Shown: positions 54,022 to 63,441, counted from the first letter of the stretch. The stretch is 64,000 nt of DNA from Rouxiella aceris (GCF_012933545.1 NZ_JAADJU010000008.1:62001-126000); one strand, 5' to 3'. A program made the numbers and translations. Notes: a model not told the origin generated them from the letters alone.

Positions 54022-55053
54022 TTAAAACACCAGTTGCACCTTCGATGCTTTAGATTTATCTAACGCAAAATCCAGAGCCTGAGTGAGATCGGTTTGCGGA
54101 TATTCCGCCGACAGCAGCGGCATAGGATCGATCACTTTGTCAGCCAGCCATTGCACGGCAGTAGCAAATTCTTCGGTAAAACGGAAACTGCCGACCCATT
54201 TAATCTCTTTGGCGATCAGCATCATCATTGGGAAGTCCGGGATCGCACCGCCCATACCCACTTGCACCAGTGTACCCCTGGCACGGGTCACTTCCAGGCA
54301 GCGACGAATAGAGGAGTGATGACCGGAGGCATCAAAGGAAATATCAAAATAGCCCTTATCCAGCAGATAAGGCGCAAAATCGCCACCGGCAGCCTGCAGG
54401 GTTTGCGTTGCCCCCATCGCCAGAGCAATCTGCAAACAGCGTTCGCTCAAATCGGTACAGACCACTTGCGCCGCGCCCTTGGCTTTGGCCGCGGCGACAA
54501 TCAGGCTGCCAATTGGGCCGACGCCGGAAACAAACACCGTTTTACCGCTGACATCACCGGCCTGATTGACTGCATGGATCGCCACCGCCAGCGGTTCGGC
54601 AAACACCATCAGGCGATCGCTGACTGCGTTGTCATAGGGGATACACTGCGCGCTATCGACGATTTTATGCTGGGTAAAGGCACCGTTGATATGCGGAAAG
54701 TACATGGCACTACCAAAGAATTTCATGGTGGTGCACTGGTTCTCTTCACCAGCCAGGCAGTATTTGCAGCTTTTGCAGGGTTTGCTCGGATTAAGCGCCA
54801 CTTTCTGCCCGGGTAGCAGCGCGGCGCTGTCTGACTGTTCCACCACACCGACCACCTCGTGGCCGAGTACCATGGCTTCTCTGACTTTGAAATCGCCCAC
54901 CTGACCGTGTTCGTAATAATGCAGGTCAGAACCGCAGATCCCGCCGCGGGTCACTTTTACCAGAGTACCTGTCCCCTGATAATCGAGCTGTTGGTCGATC
55001 ACCGCGACGTCTTTCTTCCCGGTTACTACGCAAGATTTGGTTTCGATTTTCAT
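54022..55053 (-). CDS. idnD: L-idonate 5-dehydrogenase (zinc medium-chain dehydrogenase)
   Basis: A 343-residue enzyme equal in length to E. coli IdnD, oxidising L-idonate to 5-ketogluconate with NAD(P). Catalytic zinc ligands: Cys40 (GGICGSDLHYYEHG), His65-Glu66 (VLGHEVVG) and Glu in FAEPLAVAIH. Structural zinc: Cys93, Cys96, Cys99 and Cys107. The Rossmann motif is GVGPIGSLIVAAA. It stands alone, without idnO, idnT or idnR beside it. A CRP site and a GntR/IdnR-type box lie upstream. A related polyol dehydrogenase role is possible. Confidence 0.92.
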   Translation of the reverse strand: MKIETKSCVVTGKKDVAVIDQQLDYQGTGTLVKVTRGGICGSDLHYYEHGQVGDFKVREAMVLGHEVVGVVEQSDSAALLPGQKVALNPSKPCKSCKYCLAGEENQCTTMKFFGSAMYFPHINGAFTQHKIVDSAQCIPYDNAVSDRLMVFAEPLAVAIHAVNQAGDVSGKTVFVSGVGPIGSLIVAAAKAKGAAQVVCTDLSERCLQIALAMGATQTLQAAGGDFAPYLLDKGYFDISFDASGHHSSIRRCLEVTRARGTLVQVGMGGAIPDFPMMMLIAKEIKWVGSFRFTEEFATAVQWLADKVIDPMPLLSAEYPQTDLTQALDFALDKSKASKVQLVF

Positions 55054-55115
55054 ATTATATGGCTCTTTGTCTGGCGGTTTATCCGATCAGTAAAGAGGCT
55101 TTGCCGCAGGCGAAA

Positions 55116-55167
55116 TGTGATAACCATCACTTAACAGAGTGTTACCAAATCTTGTTACCTATAACAT
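55116..55167. promoter_or_regulatory. idnD promoter: CRP site and GntR/IdnR-type operator
   Basis: TGTGATAACCATCACT (55116-55131) is a CRP-type site. TTGTTACCTATAACAT (55152-55167) is close to the gluconate/idonate operator known in E. coli (ATGTTACC-GATAACA), with a second half-site GTGTTACC at 55139-55146. Both lie 60-115 bases upstream of idnD, fitting catabolite activation and control by an IdnR or GntR protein encoded elsewhere. Confidence 0.7.
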
Positions 55168-55205
55168 GAAGGACCTCAACATTTATGCCGCCCGGTGGGC
55201 GGCGT

Positions 55206-56411
55206 TCAGCGCTTTGTTCCCTTGTCTTGCGCCGAAGTTTGCCCAGGAATACCGAGGATGCAGTGGGTGATAACGCCGCCGATCAATCCCCAAAATGCCG
55301 AGCCGACGCCAAATAGCTGTACGCCGGAGGCGGTGATCAGAAAGGTGATCACCGCGGCATCACGCTGTTTCTCTTCGCTCAATGCGCGATACAGACTGCC
55401 GGAAAACGTGCCCAGCAGCGCCAGACCGGCAATGGTGTGGATCAAGGCTGCCGGTAGCGCAGTAAATAAGGTGCCTATGGAGCCGCCCATCAGCCCGGCC
55501 AGCAGATAAAACCCTCCGGCAGCCACAGCGGCGGTATAGCGTTTACCAGGATCGGGGTGGACGTCTTCCCCCATACAGATAGCGGCGGTGATCGCCGCAA
55601 TGCAGACAGAAAACACGCCAAAGGGAGCCAGTAGCAAGGCCAGCAGGGCGGTTACGGCAATTAGCGGTGAAACCGGCAGTCGATAGCCGGAGGCATGCAG
55701 AGTGGCGATCCCCGGTGCGTTTTGCGAGGCCATGGTAACCACAAAAAATGGCACGCCAATGCCCACCAGCGTTGCCCAGGAAAAGTGCGGCATAATTAAT
55801 GCCGGCGCGGCAAAATGCAGTGACTGACCGTGAAAAGCGATACTTCCCTGCCATGCCGCAATCACCAGCCCGGCGCACAGCGCGAGGATCACCGCAAAGC
55901 GCGAGAAAAAGCGCCGCGCCAGCAGATAAACCAGACACATGCTTGCGGCCAGCAGCAAATTGCTTTGCAGCGAGGTAAAGGCCTCAAGACCAAAGCGCAG
56001 CAGGATACCGCCGAGCATGGCGGCTGACAGCGCCTGCGGAATATAGTGCATCAGCCTGGCAAACAGCCCGCTAACGCCGCATAAAAAAATCAGGCCGCTG
56101 GCAAAAACAAATACGCCAATGGCGTCATTGATTGAGGTGCCCGGCAGGCTGGTAACCAGCAGGGCGGCCCCTGGCGTTGACCAGGCGGTGACTACCGGCG
56201 TGCGGTAGTAAAGGGATAAGCCGATGCTGGTGACGCCCATACCAAGGCCCAGCATGCTAAACCAGCCGCCGATCTGTTCGCCACTGGCCCCGGCGCTGGC
56301 CGCAGCCTGAAACACAATGGCGGCAGAGCTGGTATAGCCTACCAGCACGGCGACGAAACCGGCGATCACCGCCGAGAAGGACCAATCTTGCAGACTTGCG
56401 CGTGATGACAT
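55206..56411 (-). CDS. ydcO: BenE-family transporter YdcO
   Basis: A 401-residue inner-membrane protein with about 12-14 hydrophobic segments of the benzoate transporter (BenE) family, matching E. coli YdcO in family and context. Motifs: VGYTSSAAIVFQAA near the start, AWSTPGAALLVTS, FFVVTMASQNAPGIATL and DPGKRYTAAVAAGGFYLLAG. It probably imports an organic acid by proton symport; the substrate is not known. Divergent from sutR with two palindromic operators in the gap. Confidence 0.9.
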   Translation of the reverse strand: MSSRASLQDWSFSAVIAGFVAVLVGYTSSAAIVFQAAASAGASGEQIGGWFSMLGLGMGVTSIGLSLYYRTPVVTAWSTPGAALLVTSLPGTSINDAIGVFVFASGLIFLCGVSGLFARLMHYIPQALSAAMLGGILLRFGLEAFTSLQSNLLLAASMCLVYLLARRFFSRFAVILALCAGLVIAAWQGSIAFHGQSLHFAAPALIMPHFSWATLVGIGVPFFVVTMASQNAPGIATLHASGYRLPVSPLIAVTALLALLLAPFGVFSVCIAAITAAICMGEDVHPDPGKRYTAAVAAGGFYLLAGLMGGSIGTLFTALPAALIHTIAGLALLGTFSGSLYRALSEEKQRDAAVITFLITASGVQLFGVGSAFWGLIGGVITHCILGIPGQTSAQDKGTKR

Positions 56412-56476
56412 GGTCGGACGTCCTTTGGTTTGCTGGCGGTATCTTGGCAGCCGGCGTGGAGTGGCGTATGCTCGGG

Positions 56477-56494
56477 TGTGCGCTATAACGCACA
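56477..56494. promoter_or_regulatory. SutR operator, site 1
   Basis: TGTGCGCTATAACGCACA is an 18-bp palindrome with one central mismatch. Its centre is 37 bp from site 2. It lies 65 bases upstream of ydcO, where bound SutR would control that gene. Confidence 0.75.
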
Positions 56495-56511
56495 GGCATC
56501 ATCAGCATATC

Positions 56512-56533
56512 ATTGTGCGTTATAACGCACAAT
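56512..56533. promoter_or_regulatory. SutR operator, site 2
   Basis: A perfect 22-bp palindrome with half-site ATTGTGCGTTA, sharing the core TGTGCG-N-TATAACGCACA with site 1. It lies 25 bases upstream of the sutR start, a position for autorepression. The E. coli SutR (YdcN) binding sequence is similar as far as I recall. Confidence 0.8.
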
Positions 56534-56558
56534 CAGCGCAGGGCAGGAGAACAACTAA

Positions 56559-57131
56559 ATGCAGGAGTTAACGCGTCATATAGGTATTCAGCTTAAGACG
56601 TTGCGCACGCAACGCGGCTGGAGTCTGACGCAGGCCGCCGAGGAAACCGGCGTCAGCAAGGCGATGCTCGGCCAGATTGAGCGAGGGGAATCAAGTCCGA
56701 CCGTCGCTACGTTATGGAAAATCGCCAGCGGTTTTCAGGCTTCTTTTTCGCAGTTTTTGCAGTCGCCGCCGATCACTGCCGATATGCTGCACCCCTATGA
56801 TCCCCCTACGGCTTTTGACAGCAAAAGTTGCGGCATGAGCGTGGTGTCATTCTTTCCCTATGACAGTGAATTAAATATGGACATGCTGGTGGTGGAATTA
56901 CAGGTGGCGGGCTATAGCGAGTCTTCCGCCCATGCCGCCGGGGTGATTGAGCATGTGATTGTGATCGCCGGGCAACTGGCGCTGACGGTCAACGGTAGCG
57001 ACCATCTATTGGCCGCCGGCGAAGGGCTACGTTTTCGTGCCGATTGCCCCCATACCTACCGCAACCACAGCAGCGAAAAAGTCCGGTTCCACGATATTAT
57101 TCATTATCCGGCTGCAGATACCGCCAGTTAA
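56559..57131 (+). CDS. sutR: XRE-cupin transcriptional regulator SutR (YdcN)
   Basis: A 190-residue regulator. Residues about 8-62 are an XRE helix-turn-helix (LKTLRTQRGWSLTQAAEETG, VSKAMLGQIERGESSPTVAT); residues 85-185 are a cupin (HVIVIAGQLALTVNG, LRFRADCPHTYRN) that may bind a small ligand. In E. coli SutR affects genes of sulfur utilisation. It is divergent from ydcO as in E. coli, with paired palindromes between. GCAGGAG precedes ATG 56559. Confidence 0.92.
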   Translation: MQELTRHIGIQLKTLRTQRGWSLTQAAEETGVSKAMLGQIERGESSPTVATLWKIASGFQASFSQFLQSPPITADMLHPYDPPTAFDSKSCGMSVVSFFPYDSELNMDMLVVELQVAGYSESSAHAAGVIEHVIVIAGQLALTVNGSDHLLAAGEGLRFRADCPHTYRNHSSEKVRFHDIIHYPAADTAS

Positions 57132-57195
57132 ATTGGCCAACTATTTATTAGCACCAGACGCAAGCTTACATTCACTGAACTGACAGGGTACGGCA

Positions 57196-57648
57196 ATGAC
57201 CAAGGCAAAAAATCCGCTGATTCGCCCGCTGACGCCGCAGGATCGTCAACAATGGGAAGCGCTGTGGCGCGAGTATCTCGACTTTTATCAAACCCGGCTG
57301 GATGACGCGGTGGTCGACCGGACCTTTGCCCGTCTGGCGGCCGCCGACTATGCCGATATGTTTGGTTATGTGGCGGAGTATGAGGGGCAGCTGGTGGGGA
57401 TCGTCAACTGCATCAATCACGATCACGGCTGGTCGATTGAACAGGTGACCTATTTGCAGGATCTCTATGTTTCACCGGCGGCACGCAAGACGGGGGTTGG
57501 TCAGTTGCTGATCGAAGCCGTCTATGCCTATGCCGACCAAAATGATAAAGCCAATGTGTACTGGATGACGCAAACTTTTAATCACACGGCAAGAAAGCTC
57601 TATGACCGTGTGGGGATGCAAACTGATTTTATTAAATATCGTCGTTAA
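57196..57648 (+). CDS. GNAT-family N-acetyltransferase
   Basis: A 150-residue single-domain GNAT protein with LIRPLTPQDRQQWEALWREY at the start, VTYLQDLYVSPAARKTGVGQLLI (strand 4 and the acetyl-CoA loop R-x2-G-x-G-like) and YWMTQTFNHTARKLYDRVGM. This subtype often acetylates polyamines, amino acids or antibiotics; the substrate is unknown. The stop overlaps the convergent downstream gene by 4 bases. Confidence 0.88.
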   Translation: MTKAKNPLIRPLTPQDRQQWEALWREYLDFYQTRLDDAVVDRTFARLAAADYADMFGYVAEYEGQLVGIVNCINHDHGWSIEQVTYLQDLYVSPAARKTGVGQLLIEAVYAYADQNDKANVYWMTQTFNHTARKLYDRVGMQTDFIKYRR

Positions 57649-58184
57649 CCGGCGGTTTTTAACGGCGTGATATAACAGGTGCTGACTTCCCGCGCCTCGC
57701 CTTCATGCTGCTGCGTGACATAGCCTTTTTCGTTAAGGGTGATGTCGCTGTAAGCCACGCTGTTTTCCGGCTTGGCCACCAAATCCTGATAGCTTTTCAT
57801 GACTTTGGCCTTGTCTGCCGCCTGTTCTGGCAGATCAAGGCCCGTCACCTTGATCATGGCATCCTGCACCTGACTTTTCACCTCGGTCTTATCCAGCTTG
57901 CTGTTGACCATGGCTTTGATATTGACCGTGACATCATTGCCAAGCAAATAAATCACCGCGGTTTGATAGACCAGGGCATTTGGCGTCTTCTTGATCACAA
58001 AACCGTTCTCGATCACCTTCATGGTCTTGTTATTGGCATAGGTGATATCGCTCAGACACAGCGTTCTGTCGCCGATCTGCAATTGATTAAATCGCGCTTT
58101 GATTTCTTTGGCTGAGGAAGCGAAAGCCTGTGCGCTGACCAGCATCGGCAGCAGTGCCGCCCATACCAGGGTAAGTTTCTTCAT
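57645..58184 (-). CDS. Periplasmic protein of unknown function
   Basis: A 179-residue protein with a clear signal peptide (ending AQAFA-SS, residue 22). The mature part is mixed alpha/beta with CLSDITYANNKTMKVIENGF, NSVAYSDITLNEKGYVTQQ and two cysteines far apart (about 43 and 172) that could form a disulfide. Family not recognised. It is transcribed alone, with a long untranslated upstream region. GC and codon use look native. Confidence 0.7.
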   Translation of the reverse strand: MKKLTLVWAALLPMLVSAQAFASSAKEIKARFNQLQIGDRTLCLSDITYANNKTMKVIENGFVIKKTPNALVYQTAVIYLLGNDVTVNIKAMVNSKLDKTEVKSQVQDAMIKVTGLDLPEQAADKAKVMKSYQDLVAKPENSVAYSDITLNEKGYVTQQHEGEAREVSTCYITPLKTAG

Positions 58185-59132
<948 letters not shown>

Positions 59133-59241
59133 TGCTTTTCTGTCTGTGCCGCCTTTAGCGCAGGCACAGACAAAGCGGTAAAGCGATAATAAAGGGTGAT
59201 GCGCTATCCGGCGCGCGCCCTGGTTCTCAGGTGAGTGCGCA

Positions 59242-59688
59242 TTAAACCAGTTTTTTGCTTAGATAAAAGCGCTGATGCGTTGCCTGCTGTTCCTCCAGCC
59301 CATTGATATCGTCAATAAACTCCTCCAGTGTCATCCGGCATTGATAACCCTGGCGTTCGTAAAAGGGCCGCGCCTGAAAACTAAAGGTATCCACCAGCGC
59401 ATAGCGACAACCGCGCGCCATCGCCTCGGCTTCTGCCTGTTTGATTAACAACGTACCGCAGTCCTGACCACGCAGCGATTCATCCACCCACAGGTATTTG
59501 ATCATCAGATAATTGCCCACGGTTTCGCCAATCAGACCACCGGTTTTTTTGCCATCCTCTCCCTCGATAAATACGCCCAGCTCCTGGAACGAATTCTGCG
59601 GAATATAGTGCTTATTATAGGCGCGTAAACCGTCTTTGATGGCTTCGATATCATCATGGGTCACAGTGGCGGTGATGCGGGTTTTCAT
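59242..59688 (-). CDS. GNAT-family N-acetyltransferase (ElaA/YhbS-like size)
   Basis: A 148-residue acetyltransferase. The core reads GGLIGETVGNYLMIKYLWV, then RGQDCGTLLIKQAEAEAMAR (acetyl-CoA loop) and DTFSFQARPFYERQGYQC. The last two segments are typical of the subfamily often annotated as GNAT N-acetyltransferase of unknown substrate. ATG 59688 follows GGGAATAAG; the frame to 59859 adds non-conserved residues that run through the terminator of the next gene. Confidence 0.85.
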   Translation of the reverse strand: MKTRITATVTHDDIEAIKDGLRAYNKHYIPQNSFQELGVFIEGEDGKKTGGLIGETVGNYLMIKYLWVDESLRGQDCGTLLIKQAEAEAMARGCRYALVDTFSFQARPFYERQGYQCRMTLEEFIDDINGLEEQQATHQRFYLSKKLV

Positions 59689-59823
59689 GGTCTTATTCCC
59701 AGGATTTAAGCAAGAAGTTGGCGTTTGCAGGTGAACTGTCACCAGGCAAAGGCAATAAACACCAGGCCGGTGATGATATCCATCATACATCCCGGCAAGT
59801 GACGACAAAACGGTCACTAAAGA

Positions 59824-59868
59824 AAAAGGCCGGTGAAATTTCCTTTTCAGGAGTTCCACCAGCCTTTT
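59824..59868. terminator. Terminator after the BhsA/McbA-like gene
   Basis: AAAAGGCCGGTG (from 59825) pairs with CACCAGCCTTTT (to 59868, read as CCACCAGCCTTTT) with one mismatch, flanked by A and T runs. It lies just past the stop of the small periplasmic protein gene on the minus strand. Confidence 0.75.
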
Positions 59869-59886
59869 GAGGGTAAGAGCTTGGAC

Positions 59887-60147
59887 TTATTTATAAATGA
59901 CAGCGCTGGCGCTCATGCGGTTGTTACCGGTCACTGAGGTGATACGGTAAGAGGAGGCCCCTGCCAGTTTTGCCTGATTGGCCAGCGAGCTTTCCAGTGA
60001 GTCGAGATTGGTGTGACCGTTAGCGGTGATCACGCCGATTTTTTGTGCATGGTCAGCCGGTTGTTCTGAAACGCTTTGCGCAGCAAAAGAGGCGAAAGAA
60101 GCCAGAGAAAGAGTCGCAGCTACTGCAAAATATTTGATGCTTTTCAT
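59887..60147 (-). CDS. BhsA/McbA-family small periplasmic protein (DUF1471)
   Basis: An 86-residue protein with signal peptide (ending SFA-AQ, residue 22) and the DUF1471 domain, recognised by IGVITANGHTNLDSLESSLA, AKLAGASSYRITSVTG and the end MSASAVIYK. Members such as BhsA, McbA and YdgH-type proteins affect stress tolerance and biofilm; which paralogue this is cannot be settled. Strongly terminated, transcribed alone. Confidence 0.88.
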   Translation of the reverse strand: MKSIKYFAVAATLSLASFASFAAQSVSEQPADHAQKIGVITANGHTNLDSLESSLANQAKLAGASSYRITSVTGNNRMSASAVIYK

Positions 60148-60408
60148 GATGTCATTCCTAATCGTTAGCGTATGGGAGAAAGGTGGTTGCCTTTCGATGT
60201 GAGAATAATAGGCGTATTATTCGCAGATAGAAAACGCATTGATTTGAGGAAGTCATTCAAATTTATTGTGCAATATTTACGCGCTTTTACTTTCTACTGG
60301 CAGCAGATTTACTTTGGCAGAAAGCGCTTTACGTTCGGTCACAAAAAAGCGGTAACCTGGCTGGGTATCTGATTTGCAGCGGATTTGTTGAGTTCTGCTA
60401 AAATACTC

Positions 60409-60492
60409 AGCAAGCCAAAGCAGGATAGGTCCGTGGCTGCTGCATAACGGGCCTGTGTGTAGAAAATATTTTCTACGGTTGTTTGGCTTGCT
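60409..60492 (+). promoter_or_regulatory. Structured leader or operator upstream of the YeaQ/YmgE-type gene
   Basis: AGCAAGCCAAA (60409-60419) and TTTGGCTTGCT (60482-60492) are perfect inverted arms. Near the right arm lies an 18-bp perfect palindrome GTAGAAAATATTTTCTAC (60459-60476). The element sits 48 bases upstream of the gene and can fold into a two-hairpin RNA. It may be a 5' UTR structure, a regulator site or a small RNA; no known family was recognised. The rest of the 393-base gap (60148-60540) shows nothing more. Confidence 0.5.
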
Positions 60493-60540
60493 TGGCTGAA
60501 CAAATTTCACGGTAACAGCAACGCGTTAGGAGACGTCGAA

Positions 60541-60789
60541 ATGGGAATTTTGTCCTGGATTATTTTTGGTCTGATTGCAGGTATTCTGGCGAAATGGATC
60601 ATGCCAGGTAGAGACGGTGGCGGTTTTATCATGACCGTAGTTTTGGGCGTCGTCGGTGCTGTAGTGGGTGGTTATATCAGTACCTTCTTTGGCCATGGTC
60701 GTGTCGATGGTTTTAACGTTGGCAGCTTTGTTGTGGCGGTAATTGGTGCCCTGGTGGTGCTGTTTATCTATCGCAAAATCCGCGACTAG
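60541..60789 (+). CDS. YeaQ/YmgE (GlsB) family small membrane protein
   Basis: An 82-residue, three-helix, glycine-rich membrane protein: GILSWIIFGLIAGILAKWIM, then PGRDGGGFIMTVVLGVVGAVVGG, a short loop STFFGHGRVDG and VGSFVVAVIGALVVLFIYRK. It belongs to the transglycosylase-associated protein family, often induced in stationary phase or envelope stress; the function is unknown. AGGAGACG precedes ATG 60541. A long structured leader lies upstream. Confidence 0.92.
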   Translation: MGILSWIIFGLIAGILAKWIMPGRDGGGFIMTVVLGVVGAVVGGYISTFFGHGRVDGFNVGSFVVAVIGALVVLFIYRKIRD

Positions 60790-60810
60790 CACAGCCATAA
60801 GTCAATGACT

Positions 60811-60840
60811 CAGGCCGCGATTTTGCGGCCTGATTTATTT
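60811..60840. terminator. Terminator between the YeaQ-type gene and urtE
   Basis: CAGGCCGC (60811-60818) pairs with GCGGCCTG (60825-60832) over a loop of GATTTT, followed by ATTTATTT. It ends the small membrane protein gene and lies against the urtE stop on the other strand. Confidence 0.8.
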
Positions 60841-61537
60841 AAATCGCTACCAGTCCCCGTATGCCCTCGCTTTCCATTTCACTGCCCGCTCCGCGTTTGA
60901 TGATATTGCCGCGCGACATCACCAGATAGCTGTCGGCCAATTCTGCGGCAAAATCGTAAAATTGCTCCACCAGCAAAATTGCCATATCGCCACGGGCGGC
61001 AAGCTGTTTGATCACGGCGCCAATCTCTTTGATTACCGAGGGCTGAATGCCTTCGGTTGGTTCATCGAGGATCAGCAGGCCGGGTTGACAGGCCAACGCA
61101 CGGCCAATGGCCAGCTGTTGCTGTTGTCCGCCGGAGAGGTCACCGCCGCGGCGATTTTTCATCGCCAGCAGCACCGGAAACAGATGGTAAATCTCATCGG
61201 GTACCTGTTTGGCCTGGCTGGCAGAAAAACGCGACAGACCCATTAACAGGTTTTCTTCCACCGTCAGACGGGGAAAGATTTCCCGCCCCTGAGGGACATA
61301 GGCGATACCGGACTGCACGCGCTGGTGCGGTTTACGGCCATTGATCACCTCGCCCTGCCAACTAATGGTCCCGGATTTGGCGGGCAGCAAGCCCATCAGG
61401 CATTTTAGCAGCGTGGTTTTACCGACTCCATTGCGCCCCAACAGGCAGGTGACTTCGCCGACTTTGGCATCAAAAGAGACGCCGCGCAGAATATGACTGC
61501 CGCCGTAAAACTGATTTAGCTCATTGACTTGCAACAT
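60839..61537 (-). CDS. urtE: Urea ABC transporter ATP-binding subunit UrtE
   Basis: A 232-residue branched-chain-type ATPase: start MLQVNELNQFYGGSHILRGV, Walker A GRNGVGKTTL, IAYVPQGREIFPRLTVEENL, signature LSGGQQQQLAIGRAL, Walker B LLILDEPTEGIQPS, H-switch replaced by the family's LVEQ. QGREIFPRLTVEENLLMG is typical of UrtE. It is the last gene of the urt operon; no urease gene follows. With UrtD it powers high-affinity urea uptake. Confidence 0.93.
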   Translation of the reverse strand: MLQVNELNQFYGGSHILRGVSFDAKVGEVTCLLGRNGVGKTTLLKCLMGLLPAKSGTISWQGEVINGRKPHQRVQSGIAYVPQGREIFPRLTVEENLLMGLSRFSASQAKQVPDEIYHLFPVLLAMKNRRGGDLSGGQQQQLAIGRALACQPGLLILDEPTEGIQPSVIKEIGAVIKQLAARGDMAILLVEQFYDFAAELADSYLVMSRGNIIKRGAGSEMESEGIRGLVAI

Positions 61538-61561
61538 GACTTTTCTCCCGCTGCCTGCGGC

Positions 61562-62368
61562 TTAGCGACCCAGATAGACTTCAATAACCTGCTCGTTGGC
61601 CTGCACCTCACGCAACGAGCCTTCAGCCAGCACCTGACCCTGATGCAACACGGTGACATGGTCTGCAATAGTTTCGACAAAGCCCATATCGTGTTCCACC
61701 ACCATCAGCGAATGTTTCCCCGCCAGCGACTTGAACAGCTCGGCGGTATACTCGGTTTCGGCATCGGTCATGCCGGCAGCGGGCTCATCAAGCAGCAACA
61801 GGTGTGGTTCCTGCACCAGCAACATGCCGATTTCCAGAAACTGTTTCTGACCATGCGAAAGCAGTCCCGCCAGGCGATGGCGTTCCCCCTGCAGACGGAG
61901 CGTGACCAGCATCTGGTCAATTCTGTCGCGCTGTTCGCTGTTCATTTTGGCGCGCAGACAGGCCCAAACCGATTTATTGGTTTTTTGCGCAATCTCGAGA
62001 TTTTCAAATACTGTCAGTGCTTCAAACACTGTCGGTTTCTGAAATTTGCGGCCAATGCCCGACTGGGCAATGCGTACCGGATCGAGACGTGTCAGATCGA
62101 TGTTTTGATCGTAAAGCACCTGACCGGATTGCGGTCGGGTTTTGCCGGTGATCACATCCATTAGCGTGGTTTTCCCTGCGCCGTTGGGGCCGATCACGCA
62201 GCGCAATTCGCCAACGCCAATGCGCAGCGAAAGGTCGGTCAGCGCCTTGAAGCCGTCGAAGCTGACGTTGATTTTTTCCAGCGATAAGATCGGGTCGGTC
62301 TGTTCGCGGTGTTTATCGGCCGGCAGCGGCTGGGTAAACAGTTCGCCGGTGGTGGTCATGGCATTCAT
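61562..62368 (-). CDS. urtD: Urea ABC transporter ATP-binding subunit UrtD
   Basis: A 268-residue ATPase with ILSLEKINVSFDGFKALTDL, Walker A GPNGAGKTTLMDVITGKTRP, signature region LLSHGQKQFLEIGMLL (the SHGQ variant typical of UrtD), Walker B LLLLDEPAAGMTDAET and VVEHDMGFVE. ATG 62368 shares a base with the urtC stop (TGATG). The long frame to 62560 is a shadow inside urtC. The first about 25 residues are a variable extension. Confidence 0.93.
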   Translation of the reverse strand: MNAMTTTGELFTQPLPADKHREQTDPILSLEKINVSFDGFKALTDLSLRIGVGELRCVIGPNGAGKTTLMDVITGKTRPQSGQVLYDQNIDLTRLDPVRIAQSGIGRKFQKPTVFEALTVFENLEIAQKTNKSVWACLRAKMNSEQRDRIDQMLVTLRLQGERHRLAGLLSHGQKQFLEIGMLLVQEPHLLLLDEPAAGMTDAETEYTAELFKSLAGKHSLMVVEHDMGFVETIADHVTVLHQGQVLAEGSLREVQANEQVIEVYLGR

Positions 62369-63441
62369 CAGGATCTCCTTTTGCGCAGCAGGCCAATAAC
62401 GCCCTCGGGCAGAAACAGGGTGACGATAATAAACATGCCGCCGAGGATAAACTGCCAATACTCGGGGATGGCCATGGTAAACCAGCTTTTTGCGCCATTG
62501 ACGATACCGGCACCGAGGATCGGTCCAATCAGCGTGCCGCGTCCGCCCAGCGCCACCCAAATCGCCGCCTCGATGGAGTTGGTTGGCGACATTTCGCTGG
62601 GGTTGATAATCCCTACCTGCGGCACATACAGCGCGCCGGCCAGCCCGCAGATCATGGCCGACAGTGTCCAGACAAAAAGTTTAAATCCCTTGGGATCGTA
62701 GCCACAGAAAATCAGGCGGTTTTCCGCATCCCTTACCGCAGTCAACACCCGACCATATTTACTGCGCGCCAGGGCAAATCCCACGGCCAGGCTGGCGACC
62801 AGCAGCAATACCGTAGTGATAAACAAGCCGACGCGGGTCGAGGTAGCGGTGACCTGAAAGCCGAGCAGGGTAGTAAAACCGGTAAAACCATTGTTGCCGC
62901 CAAAGCCGGTTTCATTACGGAAAAACAGCAGCATCCCGGCGTAGGTCAGCGCCTGGGTCATAATTGAAAAATAGACGCCTTTGATTTTTGAGCGGAAGGC
63001 AAAATAGCCAAAAACAAAGGCCAGTACGCCAGGCACCAACACGATCAGGCACAGCGCCCAGGCAAAATGCTGGGTCCCGGCCCAGAACCACGGCAGCTGG
63101 TTCCAGGATAAAAAAGACATAAACTCTGGCAGCCCGTTGCCCGCAGCCTGGCGCATCAGGTACATGCCCATGGCATAGCCGCCGAGCGCAAAGAACAGGC
63201 CATGGCCGAGGGACAACAGTCCGGCATAGCCCCACACCAGATCCAGCGCGATCGCCACGATCGCATAACAGAGGATCTTGCCGACCAACGTCAGAGTATA
63301 AGTTGAGATCGCCAGCGGGTTAGTCTGCGGCAGCAGCGCCAGAAACGGCATAATCAGCAGCAGTACCAGCACCACGGCACCCAGGGTTATCGCCACGCGA
63401 GGCGCTTTTTGTACCGCACTTAAGGTTAAGGGTTGCGTCAT
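62368..63441 (-). CDS. urtC: Urea ABC transporter permease UrtC
   Basis: A 357-residue inner-membrane permease of the LivM type with about ten hydrophobic segments. Family stretches: LDLVWGYAGLLSLGHGLFFA, LGGYAMGMYLMRQ, FRNETGFGGNNGFTGF and NSIEAAIWVALGGRGTLIGP. The last is the conserved cytoplasmic loop that meets the ATPase. Start and stop overlap urtB and urtD by one base each, so the operon is tightly coupled. Confidence 0.93.
   Translation of the reverse strand: MTQPLTLSAVQKAPRVAITLGAVVLVLLLIMPFLALLPQTNPLAISTYTLTLVGKILCYAIVAIALDLVWGYAGLLSLGHGLFFALGGYAMGMYLMRQAAGNGLPEFMSFLSWNQLPWFWAGTQHFAWALCLIVLVPGVLAFVFGYFAFRSKIKGVYFSIMTQALTYAGMLLFFRNETGFGGNNGFTGFTTLLGFQVTATSTRVGLFITTVLLLVASLAVGFALARSKYGRVLTAVRDAENRLIFCGYDPKGFKLFVWTLSAMICGLAGALYVPQVGIINPSEMSPTNSIEAAIWVALGGRGTLIGPILGAGIVNGAKSWFTMAIPEYWQFILGGMFIIVTLFLPEGVIGLLRKRRS

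Noticed and set aside
62368..62560. N-terminal extension of UrtD
   Set aside because: The extra codons lie inside urtC and are not ATPase-like; the ATG at 62368 overlaps the urtC stop as usual for this operon.
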